This document shows, piece after piece, positions 35,039 to 47,416 of a DNA stretch of 64,000 nucleotides (positions are counted from its first letter, which is position 1; every line of letters begins with the position of its first letter). The notes beneath the pieces are model-generated. The model had not been told where the DNA came from. It ran no database searches and worked only from the letters and a program-made list of their open reading frames with translations. The position numbers and the translations under genes were made by a program. The stretch comes from Amycolatopsis australiensis (lineage in GTDB: Bacteria > Actinomycetota > Actinomycetes > Mycobacteriales > Pseudonocardiaceae), in contig NZ_FPJG01000006.1 of the NCBI RefSeq assembly GCF_900119165.1, positions 8,780,001 to 8,844,000 of the forward strand, read 5' to 3'.

Positions 35039-35810
35039 CGATCGCCGCCTCGACGCCGTCCAGCAGCAGTTCCAGGCCCGCTTCGAAGGCCAGGCGGGCC
35101 TCGCGCTCCAGGTAGGGCTCGTCGGGCGGTGGTTCCTCGGCCGATGCGCCCAGGCGGGCGACCGTCGGAAAGCGGGTCGGCAAGTCGGGTGCCAGCTCGC
35201 CCAGCAACGCCGACCGCGCGTACCACCAGTCCTCTTCGGACAGTCCCGTTTCGCGGGCCGCCTGGCGGGACTCCGCCGCCGCCTGGACCGAGCCGCGGAC
35301 GACGTTGAACAGCGCCGACACCACCCAGCGCACGCGCGGCAGCGGCAGCCCCGTCTGCGCCAGGACCCGCAGCAGCGTTTCCTGCACGTGGAACTCGCCC
35401 GGCCCGAGCACCGGGCGCGCCGGCGAGACCTGCAACAGCCACGGGTGGCGCAGGTGCAGCTCCCACAGCTCGTCGGCCAGGGACAACGCCGCCGGACGCC
35501 AGCCCTCGGAGTCCGGGTACGACGCAGGCAGCTCGCCCAGGGTCCGGTCGTACATGAGGTCGACCAGCTCGGTCTTGCCCGGCACGTACGTGTACAGCGC
35601 CATCGCCGTGCGGCCCAGCCGTTCGCCGACCGCGCGCATCGACAGCGCCGCCATGCCCTCGGCGTCGGCGATGTCGATCGCCGCCGCGACGATCGCCTCG
35701 ACGGACAGCCCCGGCTTGGGGCCCGGGCCCGTGCGCGGCGCGACGACCCGCGGCCCCCACAGCAGCTCCATGGACCGCCGGGCATCGCCCTGACCGGCGA
35801 AGACGACCAC
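35016..35810 (-). CDS. TetR-family regulator of the DrrC-like gene
   Basis: 264 residues. The helix-turn-helix lies at about 30-80 (GLSVEAIVAAAIDIADAEGM, then AVGERLGRTAMALYTYVPGK), and the C-terminal domain is of the TetR_C_1 (TetR/AcrR tetracycline) type, with WLLQVSPARPVLGP. GTG 35810 follows AAGGAG. It diverges from the UvrA-like resistance gene over two operator copies, the classical arrangement of a drug-sensing repressor. Confidence 0.87.
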   Translation of the reverse strand: MVVFAGQGDARRSMELLWGPRVVAPRTGPGPKPGLSVEAIVAAAIDIADAEGMAALSMRAVGERLGRTAMALYTYVPGKTELVDLMYDRTLGELPASYPDSEGWRPAALSLADELWELHLRHPWLLQVSPARPVLGPGEFHVQETLLRVLAQTGLPLPRVRWVVSALFNVVRGSVQAAAESRQAARETGLSEEDWWYARSALLGELAPDLPTRFPTVARLGASAEEPPPDEPYLEREARLAFEAGLELLLDGVEAAIVKASGLR

Positions 35811-35822
35811 CTTGCCGACTCC

Positions 35823-35872
35823 TTACACCCTAAAGTAATGTACGATCGAGAATCACTTTACAGCCTAAAGTA
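35823..35872. promoter_or_regulatory. Two operator copies between TetR and UvrA-like gene
   Basis: TTACACCCTAAAGTA at 35823-35837 and TTACAGCCTAAAGTA at 35858-35872 differ at one base and start 35 bp apart. The second copy sits in a 6-bp inverted repeat, ACTTTA (35855-35860) and TAAAGT (35866-35871). Likely TetR binding sites for divergent control. Confidence 0.82.
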
Positions 35873-35886
35873 TCGAGAAGGACGGT

Positions 35887-38156
<2,270 letters not shown>

Positions 38157-38160
<4 letters not shown>

Positions 38161-38960
38161 ACCCGACCGGGCTGCTCACCGTCACCGCGGTGCGGAAGCC
38201 GACCCCGCGCACCGTGCGCGTCACCTTCACCGGTGACGGCCTCGCCGAGCTGGAACCGTGGCCGGACCAGCAGCTCAAGCTGCTGTTCCCGCCGCCGGGC
38301 CGTCCGGTGCGGCTGCCGGAGCCGGACGCCGACGCGATGCGCTGGTACCAGGCGTACCTCGCGATTCCGGCGGACGAGCGGCCGGTGCTGCGCAGCTACA
38401 CCGTGCGCGACCGCGATCCGGGCGCGGCGGCGATCGACGTCGAGTTCGTGCTGCACGACGACGCGGTGGTGGACGGCCCGGCCACGGCCTGGGCCCGGAC
38501 CGCGGCGCCGGGCGACGTCCTCGGCCGGTACGGCCCGGACGCCGCCTACCGCCACCCACTGTCCACAGCGGACACACTGCTGCTGGCCGGCGACGAGACG
38601 GCGGTGCCCGCCATCGCGACCATCCTGTCCGAAGTGGACAAGGCGGTGGCGTTCGTCGAGGTGGCGGACGCGGCGGAGGAGCAGCCGCTGCCGGGCGAAG
38701 TCCACTGGCTGCACCGCGACGGCGCGGGGCACGGCACGAAGCTGGTCGAAGCGGTGCGTGAGGCGAAGCTGCCCGGCGACGCGGCGGCGTGGCTCGCGGG
38801 CGAAGCGGGGATGGTGCGGACGCTGCGGCGGCACCTCGTCGGTGACCGGGGACTGGGCAAGCGGGCCGTCGAGTTCACCGGGTACTGGCGGCGACGGCTC
38901 ACCCAGGACGACGCGCCGACCACCGAGGACCTCGCCGACGCCGCGGAGAAGCTCGCCTAG
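38157..38960 (+). CDS. Siderophore-interacting FAD-binding protein
   Basis: 267 residues. The flavin barrel motif is VLRSYTVRDRDP (R-x-Y-T), followed by an NAD(P)H-type lobe with TLLLAGDETAVPAI and the C-terminal FTGYWRR, the hallmark of siderophore-interacting proteins (ferric-siderophore reductases). GTG 38157 overlaps the stop of the UvrA-like gene, so the two are co-translated. Why a ferric reductase is coupled to drug resistance is not clear; the drug may be an iron chelator or quinone. Confidence 0.88.
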
Positions 38961-39126
38961 GCGGGGGCGCCGCGGTGGGCACATCGGGCGAGCCGCCCGT
39001 GGGCTGATCGGCCGAGAGGGCGGACAACACTGCCCGAAGGGGAGGTATCCGCGCCCGCCGCTTGCCGGGGGCGGGCCCCGGGGCGACCGTGATCGGGCTC
39101 AGTTCGCTCCGGGGAGGTCCCCAGCC

Positions 39127-42100
39127 ATGCCCGAAACCACTCCGCACGACACCGACGGCGTCCCGGTCTGGCGGCGCGATGTCGGCAGGCGCACGATCCT
39201 CGCCGCCGGCGGCGCCGCCCTGCTGCTGGCGAACCTGCCCGGCGACACGCCGCTGCCCGCCCTGCTCGCCGCCGACGCGACGCCGGATCTCACGCTCGAC
39301 CTGCTGCGCCGCGAAGACATGCTCAAGCTGCGGTTCGAGTTCTTCAACCTGCGGCGCTCGACCGCCGCGGGCCCCCCGAAGCTGGTGCCGATCGACGCGA
39401 GCGCGCAGTCGGTCGTCGTCGTCGGGTTCGACAGCCAGCACCTGATGGAAGAGACGACCTACGTCTCCGACCCCGGCGGGGCGCCGCCGGCGAACCTGCC
39501 CGCGCCCGGCGACATCGCCACCCGCGCGGCCGGCCCGAGCCGGATCGCGTTCCTCGTGCCCGCGACGGTGAAGGAGCTGCCGTTCACCGAGGACGGCCTG
39601 CTCGCGTGGTCGAGCTGGGTGATGCGGGTCGTGCCGAAGACCGCGGCCCCGGCCGTGCCCGGACAGCTGGTCACCGACCTGCGCCTGGTCGACTGGCTGC
39701 ACCTGACCCCGGAGCAGTACGCGTCGTGGGCGCACGTGACGCACCCGGTGACGTCGGCCGGGCGCACCGAGCTGTGGCACACCCGCCTCGCCCCGCGGGA
39801 CGACTTCGGCAGGCCGGACCCGCTGCTCGGCCCGGCCGAGATCCGCGCGACGGCCGCCGACACCCCGGACGACCCGCGGTTCGACGACCTGCTCAGCCGG
39901 CCGCAGACGCTCACCGACATCGTGACGCAGTCGAACACGCGCGGTGCGGTCCGCGGCGACCTCGTGCTGCTCTCGGCGCTGGGGTCGTCGCTGGAGCTGG
40001 ACGGCAAGTGGGCCGAAGGCACGCTCACGGCCTGGCGGCACCGCTCGGTGCTGGGTCGCGACAACTACGTCCGGATCGAGGAACGCGGGTTCCTCTTCCC
40101 GTACGGTCACAAGGCGACCCTGATCACCGAAACCGAGCGCACCATCGCCGGCGGTGCCGCGCGGCTGCTCAGACGCCAGTTCGTGCGGGTGCGCGAACCC
40201 GTGAAGCTGTTCCAGGACAACGGGTTGCCGTTCCGGTCGGTCGAGATCGGCATGACGACCACGCCGAACCTGGCCGCGCCCGGCAAGCGCGAGATGATCG
40301 GCACGACCAGCGCGTTCTGGGTGCAGTACACCCTCGGTGACGAGACGACGGACATCCCGTTCCCCATCATCGCGACAGATTGGGCGGGCAACCGGATCGA
40401 CTCCGTCGCGCACTTCGCGTTCGTCTACGAGGGCGACGCCACCGACCAGACGGTACTGGCCGCGCTGCAGGCCAAGGCCGACCCGAACGACTTCGAGACC
40501 GTCCACCCGCGGCGCACCCACGAGCTGGGCGGGCAGAAGGTCGCCTTCGGGCCGGTCCCCGCGTCGGCCGGCCTGGCGGCCGACACCCCGCGCAACACGA
40601 CCTTCCCCGCGCTTCGCGTCCACCTCAACGTGAAGCTGCGCGTGCAGGACGGCGAGGCCGGGTTCGCGCCGCAGATGCTCGCCGCCGAGATCCGGATGCC
40701 CGCCGTCGAGGCCCTCGCGGGCGGCCGGCAGCTGACCACCGCCATCGGCTACGACCCCGGCTACGTCGCGGGCTCCTTCGAGAACACGAAGGGCGAGCTG
40801 TTCGCCCGGGTCAGCCCGACGGTCGCGGACGTCGGGCGGCTGGTGCAGGCGATCACCGCGCAGAACCCGCTGCCCGACGTCGGCGCGGTCACGGCGCGGT
40901 TCGGTAACCAGGTCGCGCAGCTCGGCGGAATCGCCGCGCCGGACCTGGACATCCGCGGCCTCTCGCGGTCGCTCGGGCCGCTGTCCGGGCCCGCCGGCAC
41001 GATCAGCCAGATCGCGAAGGACGGCGACTTCGACCCCCGGAAGTTCTTCCCCGGCACCGCCAAGCTGCTCGGCGGGCTCAGCCTGGCCGATCTCCTCGGC
41101 GGCACCCCGAAGCTGCCGGTGGCGAACGCGCCGAAGATCGTCACGACGCCCGAGTACGGCAACGGCCCGGACCGGCCACCGACCGCCGTCACGACCATCC
41201 TGGACTGGCAGCCGGCACTGCCCGACGACCTCACCGCCGGGGTCTTCCTCCCGAAGCTCCCGGACCGTCCACACGCGACACTGAGTCTGCACGGCGAAAA
41301 CCGCACGGTGCTGGGCGCGAACGGCGTCACCACGACGTCGGCCATCAAGGGCGACCTGCGCGACTTCGCGATCGAGCTGGTCAAGGGCAACGACGACCAG
41401 CTGTCGTTCATCCGGCTCACCTTCCGCCGGTTCGCCTTCGAGCAGCACGACGGCGCCAAGCCGGTGATCCACGTCGAGCTGGACCGGATCGACTTCGAGG
41501 GCCCGCTCAAGTTCGTCAACACCCTGCAGCAGTTCCTGGTCAGCACCGGCAAGGGGCTCGGCATCGACGTCCAGCCCGCGGGCATCACCGCGGGCTACAC
41601 CCTGGCGATCCCGGACGTCGGCATCGGCGTGTTCGCGCTGCAGCACCTCGCGTTCAGCGCCGCGCTGTCGATCCCGTTCGACGGCAGCCCGGCCCGCGCC
41701 CGGTTCGCGTTCTGCAGCCGCGAGCACCCGTTCACGCTCACCGTGTCGCTCTTCGGCGGCGGCGGGTTCTTCGCGCTGGCGCTGGGCACGGACGGCTTCG
41801 AGCTGATGGAGGCGTCGATCGAGTTCGGCGGGGCGGTGGCGTTCAACCTCGGTGTCGCCAGCGGGTCGGTTTCGGTGATGGCCGGGATCTACTTCAAGCT
41901 CGAACACAAGCCGAAGCAGATCGGCGACGGCGGCACCGAGATCCCCGAGCACGACGCGATCACGCTCACCGGGTACGTCCGGGCGAACGGCTCGCTCAAC
42001 GTCCTCGGCCTGATCACCATCTCGGCCGAGTTCTACCTGGCACTGAGCTACACGAACGACGGCGGCAAGAACCTCGTCGAGGGCGAAGCCTCGCTGACCG

Positions 42101-42288
42101 TCGAGATCGACATCCTGTTCTTCTCGAAGTCGGTCACGCTCACCGTGCACAAGTCCTTCGCCGGCCCCGGTTCGTCGGCACTGGCCGCCCGCACCGCCGC
42201 CGCGCTGCCGTCCGGCGGTTCGCCGTCCTTCGGCGACCAGATGAGCCAGGACGACTGGAACACCTACTGCGACGCGTTCGCGGCCTGA
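39127..42288 (+). CDS. Giant protein A of unknown family (1053 residues, Tat-like N-terminus)
   Basis: I do not recognise this family. Near the N-terminus, WRRDVGRRTILAAGGAALLL is twin-arginine-like and hydrophobic, then a P-rich boundary, so export or lipid anchoring is possible. Residues 40-480 contain mixed elements such as LTPEQYASWAHVTHPVT, YVRIEERGFLFPYGHKATLI and FWVQYTLGDETTDIPFPIIATD. Residues about 820-1010 are a long run of alternating glycine-rich amphipathic strands (FALQHLAFSAALSIPFDG; ASIEFGGAVAFNLGVASGS). No cysteine-rich or nucleotide-binding motif. ATG 39127 follows GGGGAGG; the next giant gene starts 11 bp after its stop. Confidence 0.8.
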   Translation: MPETTPHDTDGVPVWRRDVGRRTILAAGGAALLLANLPGDTPLPALLAADATPDLTLDLLRREDMLKLRFEFFNLRRSTAAGPPKLVPIDASAQSVVVVGFDSQHLMEETTYVSDPGGAPPANLPAPGDIATRAAGPSRIAFLVPATVKELPFTEDGLLAWSSWVMRVVPKTAAPAVPGQLVTDLRLVDWLHLTPEQYASWAHVTHPVTSAGRTELWHTRLAPRDDFGRPDPLLGPAEIRATAADTPDDPRFDDLLSRPQTLTDIVTQSNTRGAVRGDLVLLSALGSSLELDGKWAEGTLTAWRHRSVLGRDNYVRIEERGFLFPYGHKATLITETERTIAGGAARLLRRQFVRVREPVKLFQDNGLPFRSVEIGMTTTPNLAAPGKREMIGTTSAFWVQYTLGDETTDIPFPIIATDWAGNRIDSVAHFAFVYEGDATDQTVLAALQAKADPNDFETVHPRRTHELGGQKVAFGPVPASAGLAADTPRNTTFPALRVHLNVKLRVQDGEAGFAPQMLAAEIRMPAVEALAGGRQLTTAIGYDPGYVAGSFENTKGELFARVSPTVADVGRLVQAITAQNPLPDVGAVTARFGNQVAQLGGIAAPDLDIRGLSRSLGPLSGPAGTISQIAKDGDFDPRKFFPGTAKLLGGLSLADLLGGTPKLPVANAPKIVTTPEYGNGPDRPPTAVTTILDWQPALPDDLTAGVFLPKLPDRPHATLSLHGENRTVLGANGVTTTSAIKGDLRDFAIELVKGNDDQLSFIRLTFRRFAFEQHDGAKPVIHVELDRIDFEGPLKFVNTLQQFLVSTGKGLGIDVQPAGITAGYTLAIPDVGIGVFALQHLAFSAALSIPFDGSPARARFAFCSREHPFTLTVSLFGGGGFFALALGTDGFELMEASIEFGGAVAFNLGVASGSVSVMAGIYFKLEHKPKQIGDGGTEIPEHDAITLTGYVRANGSLNVLGLITISAEFYLALSYTNDGGKNLVEGEASLTVEIDILFFSKSVTLTVHKSFAGPGSSALAARTAAALPSGGSPSFGDQMSQDDWNTYCDAFAA

Positions 42289-42298
42289 GGAGACAGAG

Positions 42299-45200
42299 AT
42301 GGCCACCCAGACTGTCCTGAGCACCGCGCTGCCCAACGGCGTCCGGACCGAGCAGGGCCGGACCTTCCTGCACCTGTCGGCGTTCCTGTCGCCGCGGCTG
42401 ACCGGGGCCGACACGCTCGCGGCGTTCCCCGCGTGGCTCGACTGGCCCGCCGCCGCGGTCGAGTTCGACGTCTCGCTCGGCGGCACGGTCACCCGCGCCG
42501 AAAAGCTGCCGCAGGACCTGCGGTCCGACCTGTGGAAGAAGCTGTTCGCCGGATCCGCGCCGGTCGGGTCGGCGACCGCGCCGGCGATGCGGCCCGGGCT
42601 GACGTTCGTGCGGTCCTACCCCGTGCGCAACGTCCGGAATTTCGTCCGCGAGCAGTACGCGCTGATGGCGGCGAACAACCCGACGACGCACCCGACGCTC
42701 ACCGACTACCTGGGCCGGCCGCAGCAGGGCCTGCGGGCGAGCGGGAACCGGTGCGGCCCGCGCTACCGGCTGCACGACACGTGGATCTCGCCGGCGACGA
42801 AAGCGGCCGTCGCCGAGGACCTGGCGCTCTACTTCTTCTACGCCAAGTTCATCGACCGCGACGACCCGGAGCTGGAGAAGCTCAGGACGAGCCACGGCCT
42901 CAGCCCGCAGCAGCTCGACTTCCTGCTCTCCGAGCACTTCCACGGCCGGGGCGTGGTTCCGCACCCGGTGGACTTCGCGGGCGGGGCACCCCAGTTCCGG
43001 GCCGCGGCCGCGCCGGAACCGCCGAACTTCCACTCGGTCGTCGGCTCGCTCGGCCAGTACCCGGCCCTGCTGCGGAAGTTCGGGCTCGTCCGCGACCTGC
43101 GGATCCCGTTGCCGGACCCGCTGCCGTCCGGTCCGACCTGGGTGAGCGTGACACCGGTCCTGCCCGGCCTGACGGCCACCGCCCAGCAGACCGCCTGCAC
43201 GGTCACCGCGACGGCGTTCACCGCGACCGCGCGCACCACGCGGCTGTCCGGCGGCCTGCTCCAGCTGACCGGCCCGGACTTCGACGTCACCGAGGTCGAC
43301 CCCGACTCGGCGGCGGTCAAGCTGCTCGGCTTCGGCGAGAGCGTCGCGCGGCTCGACCCGTACGGCGGGATCGGGAAGCCCGCCTCCGACGCGCCGGACA
43401 CCGCCGCGCCGCCGGCCCTGCAGAGCAACGGCTTCTCGATCGTCGAGACCGGGCGGGCCAAGCGGATCTGGGGTTCGGTCGACCAGGCGGCCAAGCTGGC
43501 GCAGGGCGCGACGGCGGCTGCCGAGGACCTGGTCCGCGGGCTACGGATCGACGTCTGGGACGACGTCTCGCAGAGCTGGCACAGCCTCTGCCGCCGCCAA
43601 GGCACCTACACCGTCGCCGGCACGACGCTCGCCGTCGCGGACGAAGGCGTCGTCACCACCGCGCACACGACCCAGCGGGACGACCCGTCGCAGACGTTGT
43701 ACCTCCACGAGTCACTGGCCCGGTGGAGCGGCTACAGCCTGGTCGCGCCGCGGCCCGGCAAGGCCGTCGCCGACGACGGCACGCTCGTCGCGGGCGACGG
43801 CACCGAGCCCGACCCGGCGTTCCCGCTCGGGGTGAAGTTCACGGCCCAGCCGGGGAGCCTGCCGCGGCTGCGGTTCGGCCGCACCTACCGGTTCCGCGCG
43901 CGGACGGCCGACCTCGCGGGCAACGGCCCGGCGCTCGGCGACGTCACCGGTGACGCCGGCGCGACCGCGCCCGTCAAGTACACGCGGTTCGAGCCCGTCG
44001 TGTCGCCGCACGTGCTGTTCCGCAAGCCGCGCACCGAGGGCGAGTCGGCGGAACGGCTGGTGATTCGCAGCAACTTCGACACCGCCGCGACCGGCGACTG
44101 CCAGCGCCACCTCGCACCGGTGCGGATCGCGGAGCTGCTGGCCGAGCAGCACGGCCTGTTCGACCTGCCGGCGACCCTGCTGACCCCGCCGATGATGAAC
44201 AAGCTCGCCTACGCCCGGATCAAGCAGAAGGACACCGGCTCGTTCGACCAGGGCGGCACGCCCGACAGCGGCGGCTACGGCATCCCGTACTACGACACCG
44301 ACCAGCTGACGCTGCCGTACCTGCCGGACGTGCTCAGCCGCGGCGCCGCGTTCGCCGGCCTGCCCGGCACGGCCGACGGCGAGGTCGTCACCGGCGACTT
44401 CGACCCCGTGCCGCTGCTCGGGAACTGGCCCGACTACCGGCCGTTCCGGCTGCGGATGGTCGAGGGCACCGGGAAGCCGAAGTTCGACCCGCTCTTCCGG
44501 GTGCTGACCGTGCAGGTGCCCAAGGGCCGGACGTTCGAGGTGAACTACAGCAGCATCCTGGCCGACGCGGACATCGATCTGCTCGGGCTGTGGAAGTGGC
44601 TGACCGACGCCGTCGCGGCCGGCACGGTGACCCTGCCGTCCGGCACGACGCTCGAGTCGCTGCGGGCGCTGGCCCGCCAGGGCAGGCTGTGGCAGCTGAC
44701 GCCGTTCCGGACGCTGACCCTGGTGCACGCGATCAAGCAGCCGCTGACCCCGCCCGCGCTCGGGAAGCCGGTCGCGGTGCGCAAGCCCGGCGAGACGTCC
44801 GCCCGGATCGTCGACCGGCTGAGCTTCGACCGGCCGAGCACCGGCCGCGTCGACGTCCAGGCCGCGTGGACCGAGCAGGTCGACGACGTGACGCTGCCGG
44901 CCCCGGCGCCGAAGGCGGGCGCCGCGGCGGCGTTCGGCGTGGTGACGCGGCCGGACGACCCGGCCGGCCCGGTACTCCCCCTCGACGAGCGGCACGAGTT
45001 CCACGACACCCGCTACCGCCGCGTCACGTACACGCCGATCGGCACCTCCCGGTTCGCCGAGTACTTCCTGCAGCGGGCGACGGTCCGGCCGGGCCCGGCG
45101 CCGGTCGTCGTCGCCAAGGGCGGGATCGTGCCCGCGTCGGACGTCGTCCGGGACGGCGGGACGACCTACGTCCGCGGCACCGACTACGGCGTCGACTACG

Positions 45201-46156
45201 CCGGCGGCACGATCACCTGGCTGGCTTCGCCGGTTCCGGCGTCGGTCGAGGTGGCCTACGTGCCGCCGCCGATCACGCGGGCGGGCGCCGCGCTGACGAT
45301 CGACGTCCCGAGCACCGCCCGCCCGGCCGCGCCCGACATCGCCTACGTCGTCCCGACGTTCGGCTGGACCACGGAAACGACGGCCGCGCAGGTCACCAGC
45401 ACCCGCCGCGGCAACGGCCTGCGCGTGTTCCTCCACCGGCCGTGGTACTCCTCCGGCGACGGCGAACAGCTCGGCGTCCTGCTGGCCGACGGCCCGTCGG
45501 TGGCCGCGAACCTGGCCCGGTACGTGACGGACTGGGCGCAGGACCCGGCGTGGCGGTCGGCCGCGTTCACCCGGCCGCCGCAGGTCGGCGACTTCCCGCT
45601 GGCGGTGCACCCGCGCTCCGGGCTGAAGCTCGTCGAAGACCCCGCTTCGCCGGTCGCCGTCGCACCCCACGACGTCGTCTACGACGCCGAGCGCAAGCTG
45701 TGGTTCTGCGACATCACCTTCGCGGCTCCGCAGCCTTCGCCGTACACGCCGTTCGTGCGCCTGGCGCTGGCGCGGTACCAGCCGGTGTCGGTGCCCGACG
45801 TCGAGCTGTCCGCGGTGGTCCAGGCCCAGTTCGCACAGCTGTCGCCGGACCGGGTGGCGACGGCGGTGTTCGCCTCGCCGACGTCGGTGCGGCTGACCGT
45901 GACCGGGCCGATGCCGGCCCCGGCCACCGAACTGAGCGCGCAGCTGCAGGTGGCCGATCCGGCGCTGAGCGGGAACGTCGCCTGGCAGGCCAGTGGCGCG
46001 CCGGTCGTCCTGACGGCCTCGGCCACCGGCTGGGCCGGCACCGTGCCGCTGCCCGCCGCGCGCGGGAGCCGCCCGTTCCGCGTGGTGCTGACCGAGTCCG
46101 AACTGCCGAGCCAGGGCGGGAAGCGGCTCGCCTACGCCGACGCCCTCACCTTCTGA
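42299..46156 (+). CDS. Giant protein B of unknown family (1285 residues)
   Basis: No family recognised and no signal peptide. It begins MATQTVLSTALPNGVRTEQG, then LHLSAFLSPRLTGADTLAAF. The middle contains FnIII-like phrases (TYRFRARTADLAGNG) and FEPVVSPHVLFRKPRTEGES; near 900-960 YRRVTYTPIGTSRFAEYFLQ and a beta segment TTYVRGTDYGVDYAGGTITW resembles phage or pilus repeats. The last third has several strand-rich Ig-like pieces. ATG 42299 follows the stop of giant A by 10 bp with GAGGAGACAGAG upstream, so the pair is one transcript and probably one complex. Confidence 0.8.
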   Translation: MATQTVLSTALPNGVRTEQGRTFLHLSAFLSPRLTGADTLAAFPAWLDWPAAAVEFDVSLGGTVTRAEKLPQDLRSDLWKKLFAGSAPVGSATAPAMRPGLTFVRSYPVRNVRNFVREQYALMAANNPTTHPTLTDYLGRPQQGLRASGNRCGPRYRLHDTWISPATKAAVAEDLALYFFYAKFIDRDDPELEKLRTSHGLSPQQLDFLLSEHFHGRGVVPHPVDFAGGAPQFRAAAAPEPPNFHSVVGSLGQYPALLRKFGLVRDLRIPLPDPLPSGPTWVSVTPVLPGLTATAQQTACTVTATAFTATARTTRLSGGLLQLTGPDFDVTEVDPDSAAVKLLGFGESVARLDPYGGIGKPASDAPDTAAPPALQSNGFSIVETGRAKRIWGSVDQAAKLAQGATAAAEDLVRGLRIDVWDDVSQSWHSLCRRQGTYTVAGTTLAVADEGVVTTAHTTQRDDPSQTLYLHESLARWSGYSLVAPRPGKAVADDGTLVAGDGTEPDPAFPLGVKFTAQPGSLPRLRFGRTYRFRARTADLAGNGPALGDVTGDAGATAPVKYTRFEPVVSPHVLFRKPRTEGESAERLVIRSNFDTAATGDCQRHLAPVRIAELLAEQHGLFDLPATLLTPPMMNKLAYARIKQKDTGSFDQGGTPDSGGYGIPYYDTDQLTLPYLPDVLSRGAAFAGLPGTADGEVVTGDFDPVPLLGNWPDYRPFRLRMVEGTGKPKFDPLFRVLTVQVPKGRTFEVNYSSILADADIDLLGLWKWLTDAVAAGTVTLPSGTTLESLRALARQGRLWQLTPFRTLTLVHAIKQPLTPPALGKPVAVRKPGETSARIVDRLSFDRPSTGRVDVQAAWTEQVDDVTLPAPAPKAGAAAAFGVVTRPDDPAGPVLPLDERHEFHDTRYRRVTYTPIGTSRFAEYFLQRATVRPGPAPVVVAKGGIVPASDVVRDGGTTYVRGTDYGVDYAGGTITWLASPVPASVEVAYVPPPITRAGAALTIDVPSTARPAAPDIAYVVPTFGWTTETTAAQVTSTRRGNGLRVFLHRPWYSSGDGEQLGVLLADGPSVAANLARYVTDWAQDPAWRSAAFTRPPQVGDFPLAVHPRSGLKLVEDPASPVAVAPHDVVYDAERKLWFCDITFAAPQPSPYTPFVRLALARYQPVSVPDVELSAVVQAQFAQLSPDRVATAVFASPTSVRLTVTGPMPAPATELSAQLQVADPALSGNVAWQASGAPVVLTASATGWAGTVPLPAARGSRPFRVVLTESELPSQGGKRLAYADALTF

Positions 46157-46175
46157 GTCCACTGTGGAGGATCTG

Positions 46176-47396
46176 ATGAACCGAACCGGACCGCTGTGCG
46201 CGGCCGCGGTGCTGCTGCTCGCCGTGGCGACGCCCGCGGCCGCGGCACCCGAGCCGCCCGCCCAGTGGAAAACGAGGACACACGCGGCACTCGCCGTCAC
46301 GCCCACGTTCGGCAACGGCGTCTTCCGCGTGTCGGTCCAGCAGGCGCAGGGCCTCGGCGTCGGCTCGTTCACCGTGCGGACCGGGCCGGACCACCCGGCC
46401 GGCGCCGGGCGGGACCTGCTCTTCGGCGGCGGCGTGCCCGGGACGTCGTTCATGACCGTGCGCGACCTGACCACCGGTGCCGACTACGTGCAGGGCCAGT
46501 ACCTGACCACGTCGACCGAGATCGCGCTCGACGACCTCGGCCCGTACACCGAAGCGATCGGCACGACCGGGTTCCACACGAACTGGTACACCGTGCTGGG
46601 CAGCGGCCTGATGGAGATCGACCAGTACGTCACCGTGCACGGCAGCACGGTCGCGGACTCGAGCGTCGAGGTGACGACCACGATCACCGGCACGAGCACC
46701 GACACGTTCCAGGTCCAGTACCTGTGGGACACCGCCGCCGGCACCGACGACGGCCCGGTGCTGCAGACGGGCGCCTACAACCCGTTCGGCGCGACGGCCA
46801 CGCGCGAGGTCACCCTGTCCGGTGTGGACAGTGTGGCGCTCGCCGACAACGACGGCGGGCCGAGCCTGTCCTACGGGCTGACCGGTACCGGCCCGGCCCG
46901 GATCACGCCGCCGCCGACGCCGCCGCAGTCGATCCAGTTCGTGTGCTGGCCGCGCGCGGTCGGCGCGGCTCCGGGGCGGTACCGGACGGACCCGGCGATC
47001 GACGTCGCGACGACCGGGGCCGGCTGCCCGGGTTCGGCCGGGCCCGACTCGGCGGTGCAGTACCTGTTCGCCGCCGCGCCGATCGGGACGAGCGGCGTGC
47101 GCGCGTCGGCGTCGCTCTTCTCGACCGCGCCGGACCCGACGTCGGTCACCGTGGCGCCGGCCCGCCTCGGCTCGCCGGCGGTGAGCGCGACCCTGACGGA
47201 CACGCGGTACGGCCGGGGCGTGCCGGGACGCACGCTGACCTTCGGCGCGGGCGGCCGGACGCTGTGCACCGGAGTGACGAACGCGAACGGCGTCGCGGCC
47301 TGCGGCGGCCTGACGGAAGGGCTCGCGGCCCTGCTCGGCTACTCGGCGGCGTACGCCGGCGACGGCATCTGGGCGGCCTCGGCCGGCAAACGCTGA
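46176..47396 (+). CDS. Secreted protein with C-terminal Ig-like domain, third gene of the giant-pair operon
   Basis: 406 residues. Signal peptide about 1-24 (CAAAVLLLAVATPAAAAPEP). The body (30-310) is beta-rich with FRVSVQQAQGLGVGSFTVRT and QYVTVHGSTVADSSVEVTTT; cysteines occur in FVCWPRA and AGCPG. From about 320 it looks like a bacterial Ig-like domain: VSATLTDTRYGRGVPGRTLTF, then LCTGVTNANGVAAC. No enzyme motif. ATG 46176 follows GGAGG, 19 bp after giant B, so it belongs to the same operon and may be the exported partner. Confidence 0.78.
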   Translation: MNRTGPLCAAAVLLLAVATPAAAAPEPPAQWKTRTHAALAVTPTFGNGVFRVSVQQAQGLGVGSFTVRTGPDHPAGAGRDLLFGGGVPGTSFMTVRDLTTGADYVQGQYLTTSTEIALDDLGPYTEAIGTTGFHTNWYTVLGSGLMEIDQYVTVHGSTVADSSVEVTTTITGTSTDTFQVQYLWDTAAGTDDGPVLQTGAYNPFGATATREVTLSGVDSVALADNDGGPSLSYGLTGTGPARITPPPTPPQSIQFVCWPRAVGAAPGRYRTDPAIDVATTGAGCPGSAGPDSAVQYLFAAAPIGTSGVRASASLFSTAPDPTSVTVAPARLGSPAVSATLTDTRYGRGVPGRTLTFGAGGRTLCTGVTNANGVAACGGLTEGLAALLGYSAAYAGDGIWAASAGKR

Positions 47397-47416
47397 CGGC
47401 GTGCCAGACTCGGCCG

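Noticed and set aside
39110..39126. Hairpin over the ribosome site of giant protein A
   Set aside because: GGGGA and TCCCC are separated by only two bases, too tight to fold.
38899..42492. A minus-strand open frame of more than 1100 codons opposite giant protein A
   Set aside because: It mirrors the GC-rich third codon positions of the plus-strand genes, gives a low-complexity Arg/Gly/Val/Asp-rich chain and has no ribosome site or domain.
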